A stretch of 64,000 bases of DNA from CAIOZA01 sp964464375 (GTDB lineage: Bacteria; Bacteroidota; Ignavibacteria; Kapaibacteriales; UBA2268), in the NCBI GenBank assembly GCA_964464375.1, contig CAYXFU010000014.1, positions 22,717 through 86,716 on the forward strand. The letters are read 5' to 3'. Shown in pieces: positions 16,954 through 26,660 of this stretch (positions are counted from its first letter, which is position 1; each line of letters begins with the position of its first letter). Position numbers and translations under genes: made by a program. The notes under the pieces were generated by a model. That model did no database searches, was not told where the DNA came from, and saw nothing but the letters and a program-made list of their open reading frames with translations.

Positions 16954-18174
16954 TCAACGTATTACTATGAATTGAAATGTATTAGTACGCTTGTCTGAAT
17001 TCACAGAACAGAGATATATTCCTGAATTTAATGAGCTTATATCTATCTCGTATATATTGTCACCTATTGAATTGGCTTGAAAATCATTCTGCCGTATAGA
17101 ATTTCCAATAATATCAGTAATTGCTATACTTAATAGTTTGTTACTATACTCTTCCTTCAAACGGAATTGTAATTTTTCTGACGAACAATTTGAAATTATT
17201 ATTAAGTCAGGATCAGCACTGATTGGATCTGAATCTATTCCTGTCAATAAATCACTATATTTAATTCTGTACAAGCCTTTCATTGTCGAGGTTCCGGCAA
17301 TCAGATAGTCATTGATGATTTTCAGGCTGTAAATTCCTATATTCTCCATGCCTACATTCTTCCCAATCCAGCTTCTACCGGTATCGGATGACACATATAC
17401 ACCATTCAGTGTAGCTGCAAAGATGTGGCTACCACTAAATTCAAAATCATAAACCCATTTACTCTGCTGTTGAGTTAATCCATTACTGCTGTTATTCCAG
17501 GTTTCACCTTTGTCTGAGGATAAGAAAATCCCGTCCTCTGTACCGACAAGAATTTTTGATCCGAATTTCGTCATTCCATGTAAATACTTATTTTCAAGAC
17601 CGCTATTCTTCAACTCCCAGGATTCACCATAATTAGTCGATTTAAATATCCATGTGGCAGTGCCTGCATAAATATCAGTACCATCAACTAAAAAGTTATA
17701 AACGTATTTATTTGTCAAACCTACATTCTTCTGATTCCATGTAAGTCCGTCATCTGTTGAGATAAACACACCGGCACCGGGAGTCCCAACAAAAACATCT
17801 TTACCATTTGAATATACAACATATATTCCTATTGTGTCGAATGTATTTGTGGTCTGTATCCAATTCAATCCTTTGTCTGATGATCTGTAAATGATGTTGG
17901 AACCTGTAGCGGCAAAAATATTATTCCCACTCACAGCAATGCACTTGATGAAATTATCTTCCTCAAGCCCGCTGTTCCTTGGACTCCAGCTTTTGCCGTT
18001 ATCGGATGAAATATAAACACCGCTACCCATGGTGCTGAGGAAAACATCTGATCCAATTAGAGCTAGAGAAGGTATATATCCGCTGGTTATACCACTGTTG
18101 GAAAGCTCCCATTGTGCAAAAATTGTAAGTTGTGAAGTAATAATAACAAACAAAATGAGTAAGGAATTTTTCAT
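16954..18174 (-). CDS. Secreted sortilin/BNR-type beta-propeller with T9SS domain
   Basis: The 406-residue protein has a signal peptide (MKNSLLILFVIITSQLTIFA) and then a chain of about seven repeats of the form 'VFxSSDNGxSW', for example YISSDNGKSWSPRNSGL, YRSSDKGLNWIQT and FLSSDKGETWNNSSNGL. These are BNR/Asp-box blades as in sortilin, sialidase and YCF48-like propellers. The tail from LTGIDSDPIS to TNTFQFIVIR is a T9SS-type domain (ISSLNSGIYLCSVNSDKR), though its usual 'YPNP' start is not evident. Likely an exported binding scaffold or adhesin; Asp boxes alone do not prove hydrolase activity. It is divergent from another protein of the same type at 18648, so the two are probably paralogues. 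Confidence 0.82.
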   Translation of the reverse strand: MKNSLLILFVIITSQLTIFAQWELSNSGITSGYIPSLALIGSDVFLSTMGSGVYISSDNGKSWSPRNSGLEEDNFIKCIAVSGNNIFAATGSNIIYRSSDKGLNWIQTTNTFDTIGIYVVYSNGKDVFVGTPGAGVFISTDDGLTWNQKNVGLTNKYVYNFLVDGTDIYAGTATWIFKSTNYGESWELKNSGLENKYLHGMTKFGSKILVGTEDGIFLSSDKGETWNNSSNGLTQQQSKWVYDFEFSGSHIFAATLNGVYVSSDTGRSWIGKNVGMENIGIYSLKIINDYLIAGTSTMKGLYRIKYSDLLTGIDSDPISADPDLIIISNCSSEKLQFRLKEEYSNKLLSIAITDIIGNSIRQNDFQANSIGDNIYEIDISSLNSGIYLCSVNSDKRTNTFQFIVIR

Positions 18175-18299
18175 AAATCTCCTCGGATTATAAAGGTAAT
18201 GTTATTTATCGCAGTTTTCATAATGAATAACATTCATTATTTGTATATGATCAGTGGGATAATTGACGAGCCAAATTGCGGATTGTTATTTTTGCTTTC

Positions 18300-18329
18300 G
18301 AAACAAAGAAATTTGTGGTAATCAAATAA
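18300..18329 (+). pseudogene. Short relic of a T9SS domain C-terminus
   Basis: GAAACAAAGAAATTTGTGG and the four bases that follow (18300-18322) match 22603-22625, the coding end of the large T9SS gene, base for base over 23 positions. Read in frame it gives ETKKFVVIK and a stop. Only these last residues are recognisable; the codons before them do not resemble a T9SS domain. It is therefore either a relic of a lost secreted-protein gene or a small duplicated patch. It lies upstream of the plus-strand gene at 18648. Confidence 0.5.
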
Positions 18330-18340
18330 CCACAATTATT

Positions 18341-18367
18341 CATCCGATGGCTGCCGGTCATCGGATG
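18341..18367. other. Perfect 9-bp inverted repeat in a divergent promoter region
   Basis: CATCCGATG, the loop GCTGCCGGT, and CATCGGATG form a perfect stem just downstream of the T9SS relic. It could be the old terminator of the lost gene (no T tract follows) or an operator in the region between the divergent genes at 18174 and 18648. Confidence 0.5.
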
Positions 18368-18647
18368 TATTCTTAATTTTAGCTTGCCAATACATTCTTC
18401 AATAATTCATTATATTGTTAGATAATAATTATTTTAGACAAAGCAAAAAATATAGTTAGGATAAAGTGAATTAATAGTTTAACTTGTATTAATTATTATT
18501 TTTGTTTTATAAATATCTATTCAATTAATATTATAATATCTTATTTTTAACTTTAAAGGTTTGCTCCTGACCTCTGTTTATTTGATTTGCCTATTTGATA
18601 ATATCAAAACCGAAATTATCTTTTTTATTATTTTTTTTGGAGCTTTT

Positions 18648-19871
18648 ATGAAATTTATACTTACACCGTTGCTTGCTTTTTGCATTATTGCGTTAAATGT
18701 TAGTATTTCACACGCCCAGTGGGTACAATCAGGATTGTCTAGTAATTATGTCGGCACATTAGCCTTGAATGGCTCGAATCTTTATGCAGGCACGGATACT
18801 GGATTATTCCTCTCGACAGACAATGGTTCTAGCTGGTCTGAAATCAATAATGGATTGCCTCGAGATTATGTTGGAGCTATTCTAATAAGCGGCAATGATC
18901 TTTTTGTGGCGATTGCTGATAGCACCGGTTCTCTTTATCGTTCAACCGATAACGGATCGAATTGGACAAAGAGCGGATTAACAGGATGGGTAACCTGCTT
19001 AATTAAGAGCGGATCAAATCTTTTTGCAGGTTTGGATAATGGAACTTCGCAAATGGGTGGTGTGCTTCTTTCGACCGATAATGGATTAAACTGGACAGCC
19101 TCTAATAATGGATTAACAGGCATTCGTGTCGAAGCATTTGTTGAGATTGGTTCAAGTTTATATGCAGGGACCGAAAAGGGAATTAATTTATCGACAAATA
19201 ATGGTGACAGTTGGTCTAATGTAGGTCTGGCCAATATATTCATCTCCTGTTTCGCCAACATCGATGGAAATTTCTTTGCTGGGTCTTCTGGCAAAGGAAT
19301 TTTTCTCTCGATAGACAATGGAACGACATGGAAGTTTTCGAGTGCGGGAATGCCCGCTTCTCCCTTTGTTTATGACATTGCGTCAAGTGGCATGAATCTA
19401 TTTGCTGCGACATCAGCCGGCGTTTTCCTATCTACAAACAATGGTTCCAACTGGACAAGTGTTAATACTGACTTGCCACCAGTCCATTTAAATGGTTCAG
19501 GTGTCGGACCTCTTGCTATTGCTGGATCGAATATCTTTGTAGGCTCTGGTTGGTATGTTCCTAAAGGGGATGGTATTTGGAAACGACCGCTTTCGGACTT
19601 TGGTAGTTCAGAAGTAAATGAGGAAAGCCAGATTGATGCACAAATTGAACTTTCCCCAAATCCTTCTGAAGGTTTGATTACAGTGAACTCAGGCATATCA
19701 GGAGAACAATATATCACAATTACTAATATACTTGGAGAGGTTGTTATGGAAATCCCCAAACAATATGAACCGAGTTTCACTATTAATATATCAAAGTTTG
19801 TGCAAGGCAATTACTTTATCAGGTTTATGTCAGGTATTTCTGTAGCAACCAAAATGATAGTTAAAGAATAA
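18648..19871 (+). CDS. Secreted BNR-type beta-propeller with T9SS domain
   Basis: ATG 18648 follows TTGGAGC with 5 bases spacing and starts the signal peptide MKFILTPLLAFCIIALNVSI ending SHA; the frame is open upstream to 18561 but that part reads as non-coding. The 407-residue product has about seven 'LFLSTDNGSSW'-type Asp-box blades (e.g. YRSTDNGSNWTKSGL, LLSTDNGLNWTASNNGL, FLSTNNGSNWTSVN) and a T9SS tail: LSPNPSEGLITVNSG ... KFVQGNYFIRF ... KMIVKE. It looks like a paralogue of the divergent gene at 16954-18174. The next gene begins one base after its stop, so the two are an operon, probably exported together. Confidence 0.85.
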   Translation: MKFILTPLLAFCIIALNVSISHAQWVQSGLSSNYVGTLALNGSNLYAGTDTGLFLSTDNGSSWSEINNGLPRDYVGAILISGNDLFVAIADSTGSLYRSTDNGSNWTKSGLTGWVTCLIKSGSNLFAGLDNGTSQMGGVLLSTDNGLNWTASNNGLTGIRVEAFVEIGSSLYAGTEKGINLSTNNGDSWSNVGLANIFISCFANIDGNFFAGSSGKGIFLSIDNGTTWKFSSAGMPASPFVYDIASSGMNLFAATSAGVFLSTNNGSNWTSVNTDLPPVHLNGSGVGPLAIAGSNIFVGSGWYVPKGDGIWKRPLSDFGSSEVNEESQIDAQIELSPNPSEGLITVNSGISGEQYITITNILGEVVMEIPKQYEPSFTINISKFVQGNYFIRFMSGISVATKMIVKE

Positions 19872-19872
19872 C

Positions 19873-22632
19873 ATGCAAGAGTTAAATAAAATTTTAATGG
19901 CATTTTATGCGGTTCTTTTCATCATTATTGTACTGACCTGCTCCGCAACAGCTCAAGCCCAGAACCAATCTTCATGCAAGGAATTTAACCCTGAGGAAGA
20001 CGAAGTCGAAGCAAGTGAAGCACGTGGAGAGTATGAAAGGATTCGACTCATTGACCCGTCAACTGGTATAGTTCCTTTGAATATACGTGCAAATGAATTG
20101 CAGTTTGCATCCAAAATTCAATCACCCATAAACTATTTATTAAGCAAAAATAACACAACATTTCAGAGTGAAAATTGGGTCTCTCGCGGACCAGCAAATA
20201 TTGGAGCCAGGTCTCGTGCGCTTGGAATTGATGTATCGAATGAAGATATTATTCTTGCCGGTGGAACTACCGGCGGTATGTGGCGTTCGACTGACAGAGG
20301 TGTTTCGTGGGTAAGGACTTCACCTCTCTCTGTTATGCCAAGCACAACCTGCTTAGCACAGGATATTCGTTCTGGTAAAACTGATACATGGTACTATGGG
20401 ACAGGGGAAGTTTTTGGAAACACAGCAGCATATCCGATGTGGAAAAGTAAAGGTCCACTTAGTTGGGGTGATTATTACGGAAATGGAATTTATAAATCCA
20501 TTGACAATGGACTGACATGGAATATACTTCCAGCAACATCTTCAGACAACCTCGGTTCACTTACAAACCCTTTCAATTTTGTAAATAACATTGTTGTTGA
20601 TCCTTCAAACTCTACAGAAGACGTACTGTATGCGGCTGTTTCCGGTGGAATAGAGCGCTCCTCAAATGGTGGTACGAGCTGGAGTATGGTCTTAGGGGAT
20701 TTTCCTAACGGATCTGCATGCACTGATATAGCTGTTACGTCGAGTGGAATAGTATATGCTATATTAGGCTCAATCACTGCATTAAATGGACTACCAGAAT
20801 CCACCAACCAAGGAATTTACCGTTCCACCGATGGCATTAATTGGGTGAATATAACTCCTGCCGGTTGGCAAGGAGCGAAAAGATACGTGAGCTTGGCGAT
20901 AGCACCTTCTAATGAAAATGTTGTTTATGCTGCTAGTGATGCCACAGAATCGTTTCTAAATTTACTATGGAAGTACACTTATCTGTCAGGTGATGGTACT
21001 GGCAAAGGTGGTGTCTATGAGGATCGATCGCTAAATCTTTATTCTACCAATATTACTTTTGTTGTTTATGTAAAAGTAAAACCCGATGACGAAAATACTG
21101 TTTTCGTAGGAGGATTAACACTCAGGAGTTCGACTGATGGATTCGCAACTTCAGATCACATCTCTGAGATAACACCTCCTCACATAGACCAAGTTTCCAT
21201 GTCATTCTTCCCTTCGAATCCTGACATGATGATTGTCGGCTGTGATGGAGGTTTGTTCCTTACATTGAATAATCTTATAAGTCCTATTCAATGGGTCAAT
21301 CTGAACAACGGTTATGTTACGACACAGTTCTACACGATAGCAATAGATCATGAGTCTCCCGGTGATATGACTATTATTGGTGGATTGCAGGATAACGGAA
21401 CAATCTTAACGAATTCATCGGATTTGAAAAAGCCATGGATAAATATTAATGGTGCCGATGGATCATTCTGTGCGATTGCAGGCGGTAGAACTTCATACTT
21501 TGATTCCTATCAATTCGGAGTAACTTGGAGAAAAGTTCTTGATAAACAAGGTAAATTAATGTATAACGATAGAATTGACCCAATAGGTTCGACTCAATAT
21601 CTCTTTCTTAATCCGTTCTGTCTTGACCCGAACAATTCAGACTGTATGTACTTTGGTGGAGGTAGTTTTCTGTGGCGCAATGATAGTTTGCCAGAAATTC
21701 CATATGTAGGGTCTAGAGCATCCACAAGTATTGGCTGGACAAAACTCTATGAAACGACTGTAGTCCCAATAGATATCCTAATCTCTTTGGGTCAAATATC
21801 AGCAATAACTGCTTCGAAAATCCCTGCTAATCGTGTTTATTATGGTACAAGCGATGGGCAGGTTTTTCGTTTAGATAGTTCTGATAAAAGCGACCCGATG
21901 CCTATAGAAATATGGAAATCAAAGGGATTGCCTTCGTTCGGGTATGTGACCTGCATTGCAGTTGACCAATTGAACTCTGATAATGCAATTCTTGCTTTTG
22001 CCAATTACAATGTTCAAAGTTTATTCTTCACATCCGATGCAGGAATAACATGGACACCAATCGGTGGAAATCTGGAAGAATATCCTGACGGCAAGGGAAA
22101 TGGTCCATCAATTCGTACTGCTGCGATTATGCATTCAGGAGACGGATTTATCTATTTGGTTGGCACAAGTACAGGATTATATTCTACAACAAATTTGGAC
22201 GGCATGTCAACTGTTTGGTCACTTGAAGGTGCATCAACTATCGGAAATAACATCGTAAATATGATTGATACCCGGGAATCAGATGGTATGGTAGCAGTTG
22301 CAACATGCGGTCATGGAGTATTCAGTGGTAGCTTCGAACCAGCTACCGGTATAAGAGAAGATGTAAAATCAGCTTTGAATATTCAAAACTATCCCAATCC
22401 TTCTTCAGGTTTGACAACCATTGAATATTCGATTACCGAAACTGCTGGAGTATCAATCTCAATTACTAATTCATTGGGAATAGAATTAGTCGGGATAATC
22501 AATAATCGAATGCACGAAACAGGAGATTATAGCATCAATTGCGACGCGAGTAATTTGCCAAATGGTGTGTATTTCCTGACAATCAAAGCAGGAAATAGAA
22601 CAGAAACAAAGAAATTTGTGGTAATTAGATAA
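19873..22632 (+). CDS. Large sortilin/VPS10-like secreted protein with T9SS domain
   Basis: The 919-residue protein starts with a hydrophobic signal (MAFYAVLFIIIVLTCSATAQA; the first Met is 8 residues earlier) and an acidic linker. The body is a double or very large sortilin-type propeller: LAGGTTGGMWRSTDRGVSW, YKSIDNGLTWNILP, ERSSNGGTSW, IYRSTDGINW, FFTSDAGITWTPIGGN. The phrase GGLQDNGTI and the GCDGGLFLT block match the large 'glycosyl hydrolase-like / VPS10' exported proteins common in Bacteroidota. The tail is a textbook T9SS domain (NYPNPSSGLTTIEYS ... LPNGVYFLTIKAG ... KKFVVIR). It is translated directly after the smaller propeller gene. Confidence 0.87.
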   Translation: MQELNKILMAFYAVLFIIIVLTCSATAQAQNQSSCKEFNPEEDEVEASEARGEYERIRLIDPSTGIVPLNIRANELQFASKIQSPINYLLSKNNTTFQSENWVSRGPANIGARSRALGIDVSNEDIILAGGTTGGMWRSTDRGVSWVRTSPLSVMPSTTCLAQDIRSGKTDTWYYGTGEVFGNTAAYPMWKSKGPLSWGDYYGNGIYKSIDNGLTWNILPATSSDNLGSLTNPFNFVNNIVVDPSNSTEDVLYAAVSGGIERSSNGGTSWSMVLGDFPNGSACTDIAVTSSGIVYAILGSITALNGLPESTNQGIYRSTDGINWVNITPAGWQGAKRYVSLAIAPSNENVVYAASDATESFLNLLWKYTYLSGDGTGKGGVYEDRSLNLYSTNITFVVYVKVKPDDENTVFVGGLTLRSSTDGFATSDHISEITPPHIDQVSMSFFPSNPDMMIVGCDGGLFLTLNNLISPIQWVNLNNGYVTTQFYTIAIDHESPGDMTIIGGLQDNGTILTNSSDLKKPWININGADGSFCAIAGGRTSYFDSYQFGVTWRKVLDKQGKLMYNDRIDPIGSTQYLFLNPFCLDPNNSDCMYFGGGSFLWRNDSLPEIPYVGSRASTSIGWTKLYETTVVPIDILISLGQISAITASKIPANRVYYGTSDGQVFRLDSSDKSDPMPIEIWKSKGLPSFGYVTCIAVDQLNSDNAILAFANYNVQSLFFTSDAGITWTPIGGNLEEYPDGKGNGPSIRTAAIMHSGDGFIYLVGTSTGLYSTTNLDGMSTVWSLEGASTIGNNIVNMIDTRESDGMVAVATCGHGVFSGSFEPATGIREDVKSALNIQNYPNPSSGLTTIEYSITETAGVSISITNSLGIELVGIINNRMHETGDYSINCDASNLPNGVYFLTIKAGNRTETKKFVVIR

Positions 22633-22639
22633 AAACAGA

Positions 22640-22672
22640 AGAAGTCCAACACCTTAAAGGTGTTGGACTTCT
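22640..22672 (+). terminator. Long perfect hairpin after the VPS10-like gene
   Basis: AGAAGTCCAACACCTT and its exact complement AAGGTGTTGGACTTCT face each other around one base, starting 7 bases after the stop at 22632. There is no long T tract, so it may stabilise the 3' end of the transcript as much as terminate it. The wording of the arms (GTCCAACACC/GGTGTTGGAC) resembles the dispersed palindromes elsewhere in the window. Confidence 0.65.
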
Positions 22673-22894
22673 GAATTACAGAAATCACCAAATTTACCTT
22701 TCCCTTCGTTTTGTTTGTTAACTTATGTCTTCTTTACTTGTATTTGTAGTTCATGGTTTAATCATTTCCGGTCTAAATATGAATTACGGTAAAGAACCGA
22801 TTGCCAAGCAAAAATTTATTTACCATTCATAGTATCAATTTTTCTCAAATAGAATAAAATATCAGTAAATTATTTAATTTCGAGAATATTTATA

Positions 22895-22924
22895 AAAAAA
22901 GTCAGGAGGCAAATCCTGACTTTT
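22895..22924. terminator. Bidirectional terminator hairpin
   Basis: AAAAAAGTCAGGA, loop GGCAAA, TCCTGACTTTT: a stem with A tract on one side and T tract on the other, so it works for both the converging plus-strand operon and the minus-strand gene ending at 22953. The 220 bases between the two hairpins hold nothing that I recognise. Confidence 0.8.
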
Positions 22925-22952
22925 AAATTTAAGAATTAACCCTGAATATTTC

Positions 22953-25900
22953 TTATCTGATTATTACCAGTTTGAATGTTTGGCTTGAGTTGCCGGCAAA
23001 AGTACGCAGATTGTAAATGCCATTTGTAAGATTACTGATATCAATTTTAGTTAAGGGATCGTTTGAGCTCAAAACCAGATTGCCTATGGCATCGAATATC
23101 TGAAGAGAATTAAAGTTAATATTTTCCAGATAAATGAAATCTGATGCAGGATTAGGGTAAATTCTGCTTATTTCTTGGTTTTCTTCAACTGAAGCGATTT
23201 TTCCGGTAACAAAGCTTCTTACTTCAGACCAGTCACCTGAGTTATTCACATTTCTTGGATGAATCCTCCAATAATAAGTTGTCAGTTGTGCTAAATTCTC
23301 CGGTGAATAGGATAGTTCTGTTAAATTGTCTTTATCTATGATTAAATTCTTGAATTCATTATCAGTTGCTATTTCCAGCCAGTAGAACATACCGCCATCA
23401 ACAGGTTCCCACAGTAATGTACAATTCAATTTGATATCTGTTTGTTTGTCGCTTGGTTCGACGAGTTTCGATGAAGCGAGCTGGGTAGTAAAATACCAGG
23501 AATCTGACCATTCGCTGCAATTTGTGTTATTGCAAGCTTGAACGTGCCAGTAATACTTATGATTATATTCGAGTTTATCAACAGTTGCATTTGTTTCAGG
23601 TATAACTGATTCAGTATATACTTTTGAAGAGAATTTATCATCAGATGCTACTTCAATATTATACGTTGCAGCATTGTATGCTATTTCCCATGCGAGATTA
23701 GCATTCACAGGTACTTTGTAGCTGTTATCGGCAGGCAATGAAAGATCTGGAAATGTAACTGCATATTGCTCAATAGTTTTAAACTTCCTTACTGCTGACC
23801 AATCACCTTCATTTGCTTGTTTGTATGCTTTAACACGCCAGTAATATTTTGTATTGTACTTCAGGTCAGTGCAAGTATAAGATGTACCGGAGAATTTCTT
23901 AGTGTGATGCATTATAGTGAATAAGCTATCCTCAGCAATCTCGATCTGATATTCTGATGCTCCCTGAACGGATTCCCAGGAATAAACAGCTTTAGTCGCA
24001 ATGTTACCGGCATTATCCTTTGGAATAATCAGGTTAGTTGCAGGTAATATAGTAAAGAAATAGGACGAAGGAGACCATTCAGTCTTAGTATTATTATTGA
24101 GTGCTTTAACATGCCAGTAATATCCTGTGACAGCATTCAGATTTTGATAATTAAGTTGATTTGAATGAATGCCTGTCTCGTTGATTATAACATTTTGATA
24201 GGCACTATCGGTGGACACTTGTAAGCTGTACATGGTGGCACCATTAACAATATCCCATTGGAAAATACCTGTTGTTTGAATTGCTGAAGATTTATTAGCC
24301 GGAAAAGTCAGCTTAGGGATTGACATTATTGTCTGGAACTGCCATACATCGGACCATGCACCAAATATATCACGGTTAGAGGCACAGATTCTCCAGTAAT
24401 AGTTTGTATAATTATCAAGATCCTTGTAGTCATATCTTACACTACTAGAAATAGTAACATCAATTTTTGGCAATATAAAGTCAGGATTGTCGGCAACTTG
24501 CAATCTGTAATTTATCGCTCCGTTAACACTTGTCCAGATTAGCCTGCCCGATGTTTGTATCTCAGTTTGTGCATTGTTTGGTGTCACGTGAGTAGGTTTA
24601 CCAACAATAGTCTGGAACTTAAATACTGTTGACCAGGAACTTGTATATAATGAAGAAAAGGACTTAACACGCCAGAAATAATCAGTTAAATTGCTCAAGT
24701 TACTAGTGCTGAACTGATTATCATTAAGATTATTTTGTTCAACAATTAGGGTACTAAAATCTGGAGAAGGTGATACCTGAAGTATATACATATCGTCAGG
24801 AGAAATTCTTTCCCATTTGAGAGTAGTATTAGTTGGCTGACCATAAGAAGTATTTTGAGGAAGACTTAACTTGGGAGAAAAATACTCTTTGTACCCAACC
24901 ATAATCTCACCGAAACCGGAAATATTTGCTTCAAGCAGTTTAGTTGTTGAATTATATGTTGTTGTTAGTGGAGAGAATGTCCCGTTATTTTCAGTTGAAC
25001 GAATGTATATCTGCAACCATTCAGGATGAACAATATCTCCTAGAACATCCGTTGCTGTACTTATCGAAACCTTACCACTAACACTCGAAATTCCTAACTG
25101 ATTGATTACCCACCTGTAAGGAAGGGTAAGAGGTGGAGCTTCTGTAGTAAATGATCTGTTATAGGGCATATAGGCATGCTTTTCGACAGAAACTGTTGCA
25201 GAACCACGTATTGTTTGAATATTCAGGGATAATCCGGTTTTATATTTTGCATCATTAAAGCCGAATTGACCACTACTGCTTATAGTTTGTGAAACGGCAT
25301 CCATCATAAAGACTGATCTTGTAACTCGGTATGAGATATAGGTTGGGTGTGAAATTTCGAAAACCTTTGTTCCACTCGACGTCACTTCTGTTGCAACCAA
25401 ATGAGTATTGGCAAGATCACCACCAGTCCAGCCAATTAAGGTATTGCCGTTTGGGAGACGCTGAACGTTTCCCATAGTTTCAACATAAATATCAGGACTA
25501 TTTCTGTATTCAAATACCTTTGTTGCCGTCATATTGGATGTATTTAATACATATTCTACAGCTCTTGAATAAGGGGTAGGTTTGAGATTGCCATTATCAA
25601 AAAGGATTAAATGCCCATTAGGTAAAATATGTGCATCATGCTGATGCGAGAAACCGGTATAATTCTGATAAGTATCATTAGTAAAAGTAAATTGATTGTT
25701 TCGGCATGCTGTTCCACCTATACGCCAGATTATAGCACCGGTTTGTTTATTAATTTTAGTTACTTCATCCATGTGTCTTGAAGAAATGATTAGATTTCCA
25801 TCGGAATCTTCATTGATTGAGTTTATATGAAAAGGATCTATAACACGCTGTGTCAGATCGATATCCTCAGTCGCATCAGTAACATCAAAATGATCACTCA

Positions 25901-26414
25901 ATCTCCATTGGAAAACTACATTATTAGCAGAATTCACTTCAATTAAACTCCAGTCCAAAATTGTAGCATGTTGATTTCCATTCTGCACCTTAAGGCTCAT
26001 GTCAACGTAGATTTCATCACTTCCAATCAGCAAATAATTTCCATTAGCCAGCAAAATAATATCATGAAAATCAGTGTTCATAGGAGATGGAACTTTGACA
26101 CTATCAACAATGTCAAAATTCTCATCAAAAATAATCCATGTTGGTGATGTATGTCGGAAAGCAACTAAATGCCCATTCGATAGAGCTCTAAAATTAGAAA
26201 ACATAGAATTACTTGATCCCTGATATCCCTGATTAATTAGTTGCCCGGCATTGTCAACCATAGACATAGCATCTGTACCTATTTGATCTGCAAATAAGTA
26301 ACCAGGAGCCGGGTTATTAAGAGATGTGACATTATACGGAGTTCGATCCAAGCCATAAGAGCTATGGAATATTACTATTAAAAGTAATGAATAAAAGCAT
26401 AATTTCTTTATCAT
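22953..26414 (-). CDS. Arylsulfotransferase-like propeller with fibronectin III repeats and T9SS domain
   Basis: From ATG 26412-26414 (an ATG 12 bases upstream is equally possible) the product has 1,153 residues. After the signal peptide (MIKKLCFYSLLLIVIFHSSYG) comes an arylsulfotransferase-type propeller of about 380 residues: TDFHDIILLANGNYLLI, DPFHINSINEDSDGNLIIS, INKQTGAIIWRIGG, HQHDAHILPNGHLILFDNG and RLPNGNTLIGWTGG. Paired His residues in these blocks sit where ASST enzymes keep catalytic histidines. Then follow about six Fn3-like repeats (each with 'W..V.GA..Y.LQVA.D..F' and 'YYWRV.A.N....WS') and a T9SS tail (IYPNPASDFIYLEN ... LTNGIYNLRTFAG ... KLVIIR). It is presumably a surface-displayed sulfate-transfer or carbohydrate-binding protein; activity is unproven. 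Confidence 0.82.
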   Translation of the reverse strand: MIKKLCFYSLLLIVIFHSSYGLDRTPYNVTSLNNPAPGYLFADQIGTDAMSMVDNAGQLINQGYQGSSNSMFSNFRALSNGHLVAFRHTSPTWIIFDENFDIVDSVKVPSPMNTDFHDIILLANGNYLLIGSDEIYVDMSLKVQNGNQHATILDWSLIEVNSANNVVFQWRLSDHFDVTDATEDIDLTQRVIDPFHINSINEDSDGNLIISSRHMDEVTKINKQTGAIIWRIGGTACRNNQFTFTNDTYQNYTGFSHQHDAHILPNGHLILFDNGNLKPTPYSRAVEYVLNTSNMTATKVFEYRNSPDIYVETMGNVQRLPNGNTLIGWTGGDLANTHLVATEVTSSGTKVFEISHPTYISYRVTRSVFMMDAVSQTISSSGQFGFNDAKYKTGLSLNIQTIRGSATVSVEKHAYMPYNRSFTTEAPPLTLPYRWVINQLGISSVSGKVSISTATDVLGDIVHPEWLQIYIRSTENNGTFSPLTTTYNSTTKLLEANISGFGEIMVGYKEYFSPKLSLPQNTSYGQPTNTTLKWERISPDDMYILQVSPSPDFSTLIVEQNNLNDNQFSTSNLSNLTDYFWRVKSFSSLYTSSWSTVFKFQTIVGKPTHVTPNNAQTEIQTSGRLIWTSVNGAINYRLQVADNPDFILPKIDVTISSSVRYDYKDLDNYTNYYWRICASNRDIFGAWSDVWQFQTIMSIPKLTFPANKSSAIQTTGIFQWDIVNGATMYSLQVSTDSAYQNVIINETGIHSNQLNYQNLNAVTGYYWHVKALNNNTKTEWSPSSYFFTILPATNLIIPKDNAGNIATKAVYSWESVQGASEYQIEIAEDSLFTIMHHTKKFSGTSYTCTDLKYNTKYYWRVKAYKQANEGDWSAVRKFKTIEQYAVTFPDLSLPADNSYKVPVNANLAWEIAYNAATYNIEVASDDKFSSKVYTESVIPETNATVDKLEYNHKYYWHVQACNNTNCSEWSDSWYFTTQLASSKLVEPSDKQTDIKLNCTLLWEPVDGGMFYWLEIATDNEFKNLIIDKDNLTELSYSPENLAQLTTYYWRIHPRNVNNSGDWSEVRSFVTGKIASVEENQEISRIYPNPASDFIYLENINFNSLQIFDAIGNLVLSSNDPLTKIDISNLTNGIYNLRTFAGNSSQTFKLVIIR

Positions 26415-26660
26415 AGGAGCTCTCATTAAAGTTATTTTCCAAACTATACAAGTTGACAGATTCCATCAAACATCTAAATACAAAACTTTATCATAAAATA
26501 CACTCTGTCTAAATGAATAACCCTTTAGTTTGCTTTTTGTTACATTGATTTCTGTGGTTATTCAAACTATATTTTTGTGGTTCAAATTACTACAAAGAAA
26601 TTAGCTTTATATAAATAAAATTGGCTGGCAAAATTTTTGCAGATCAAATAGGAATAGACA

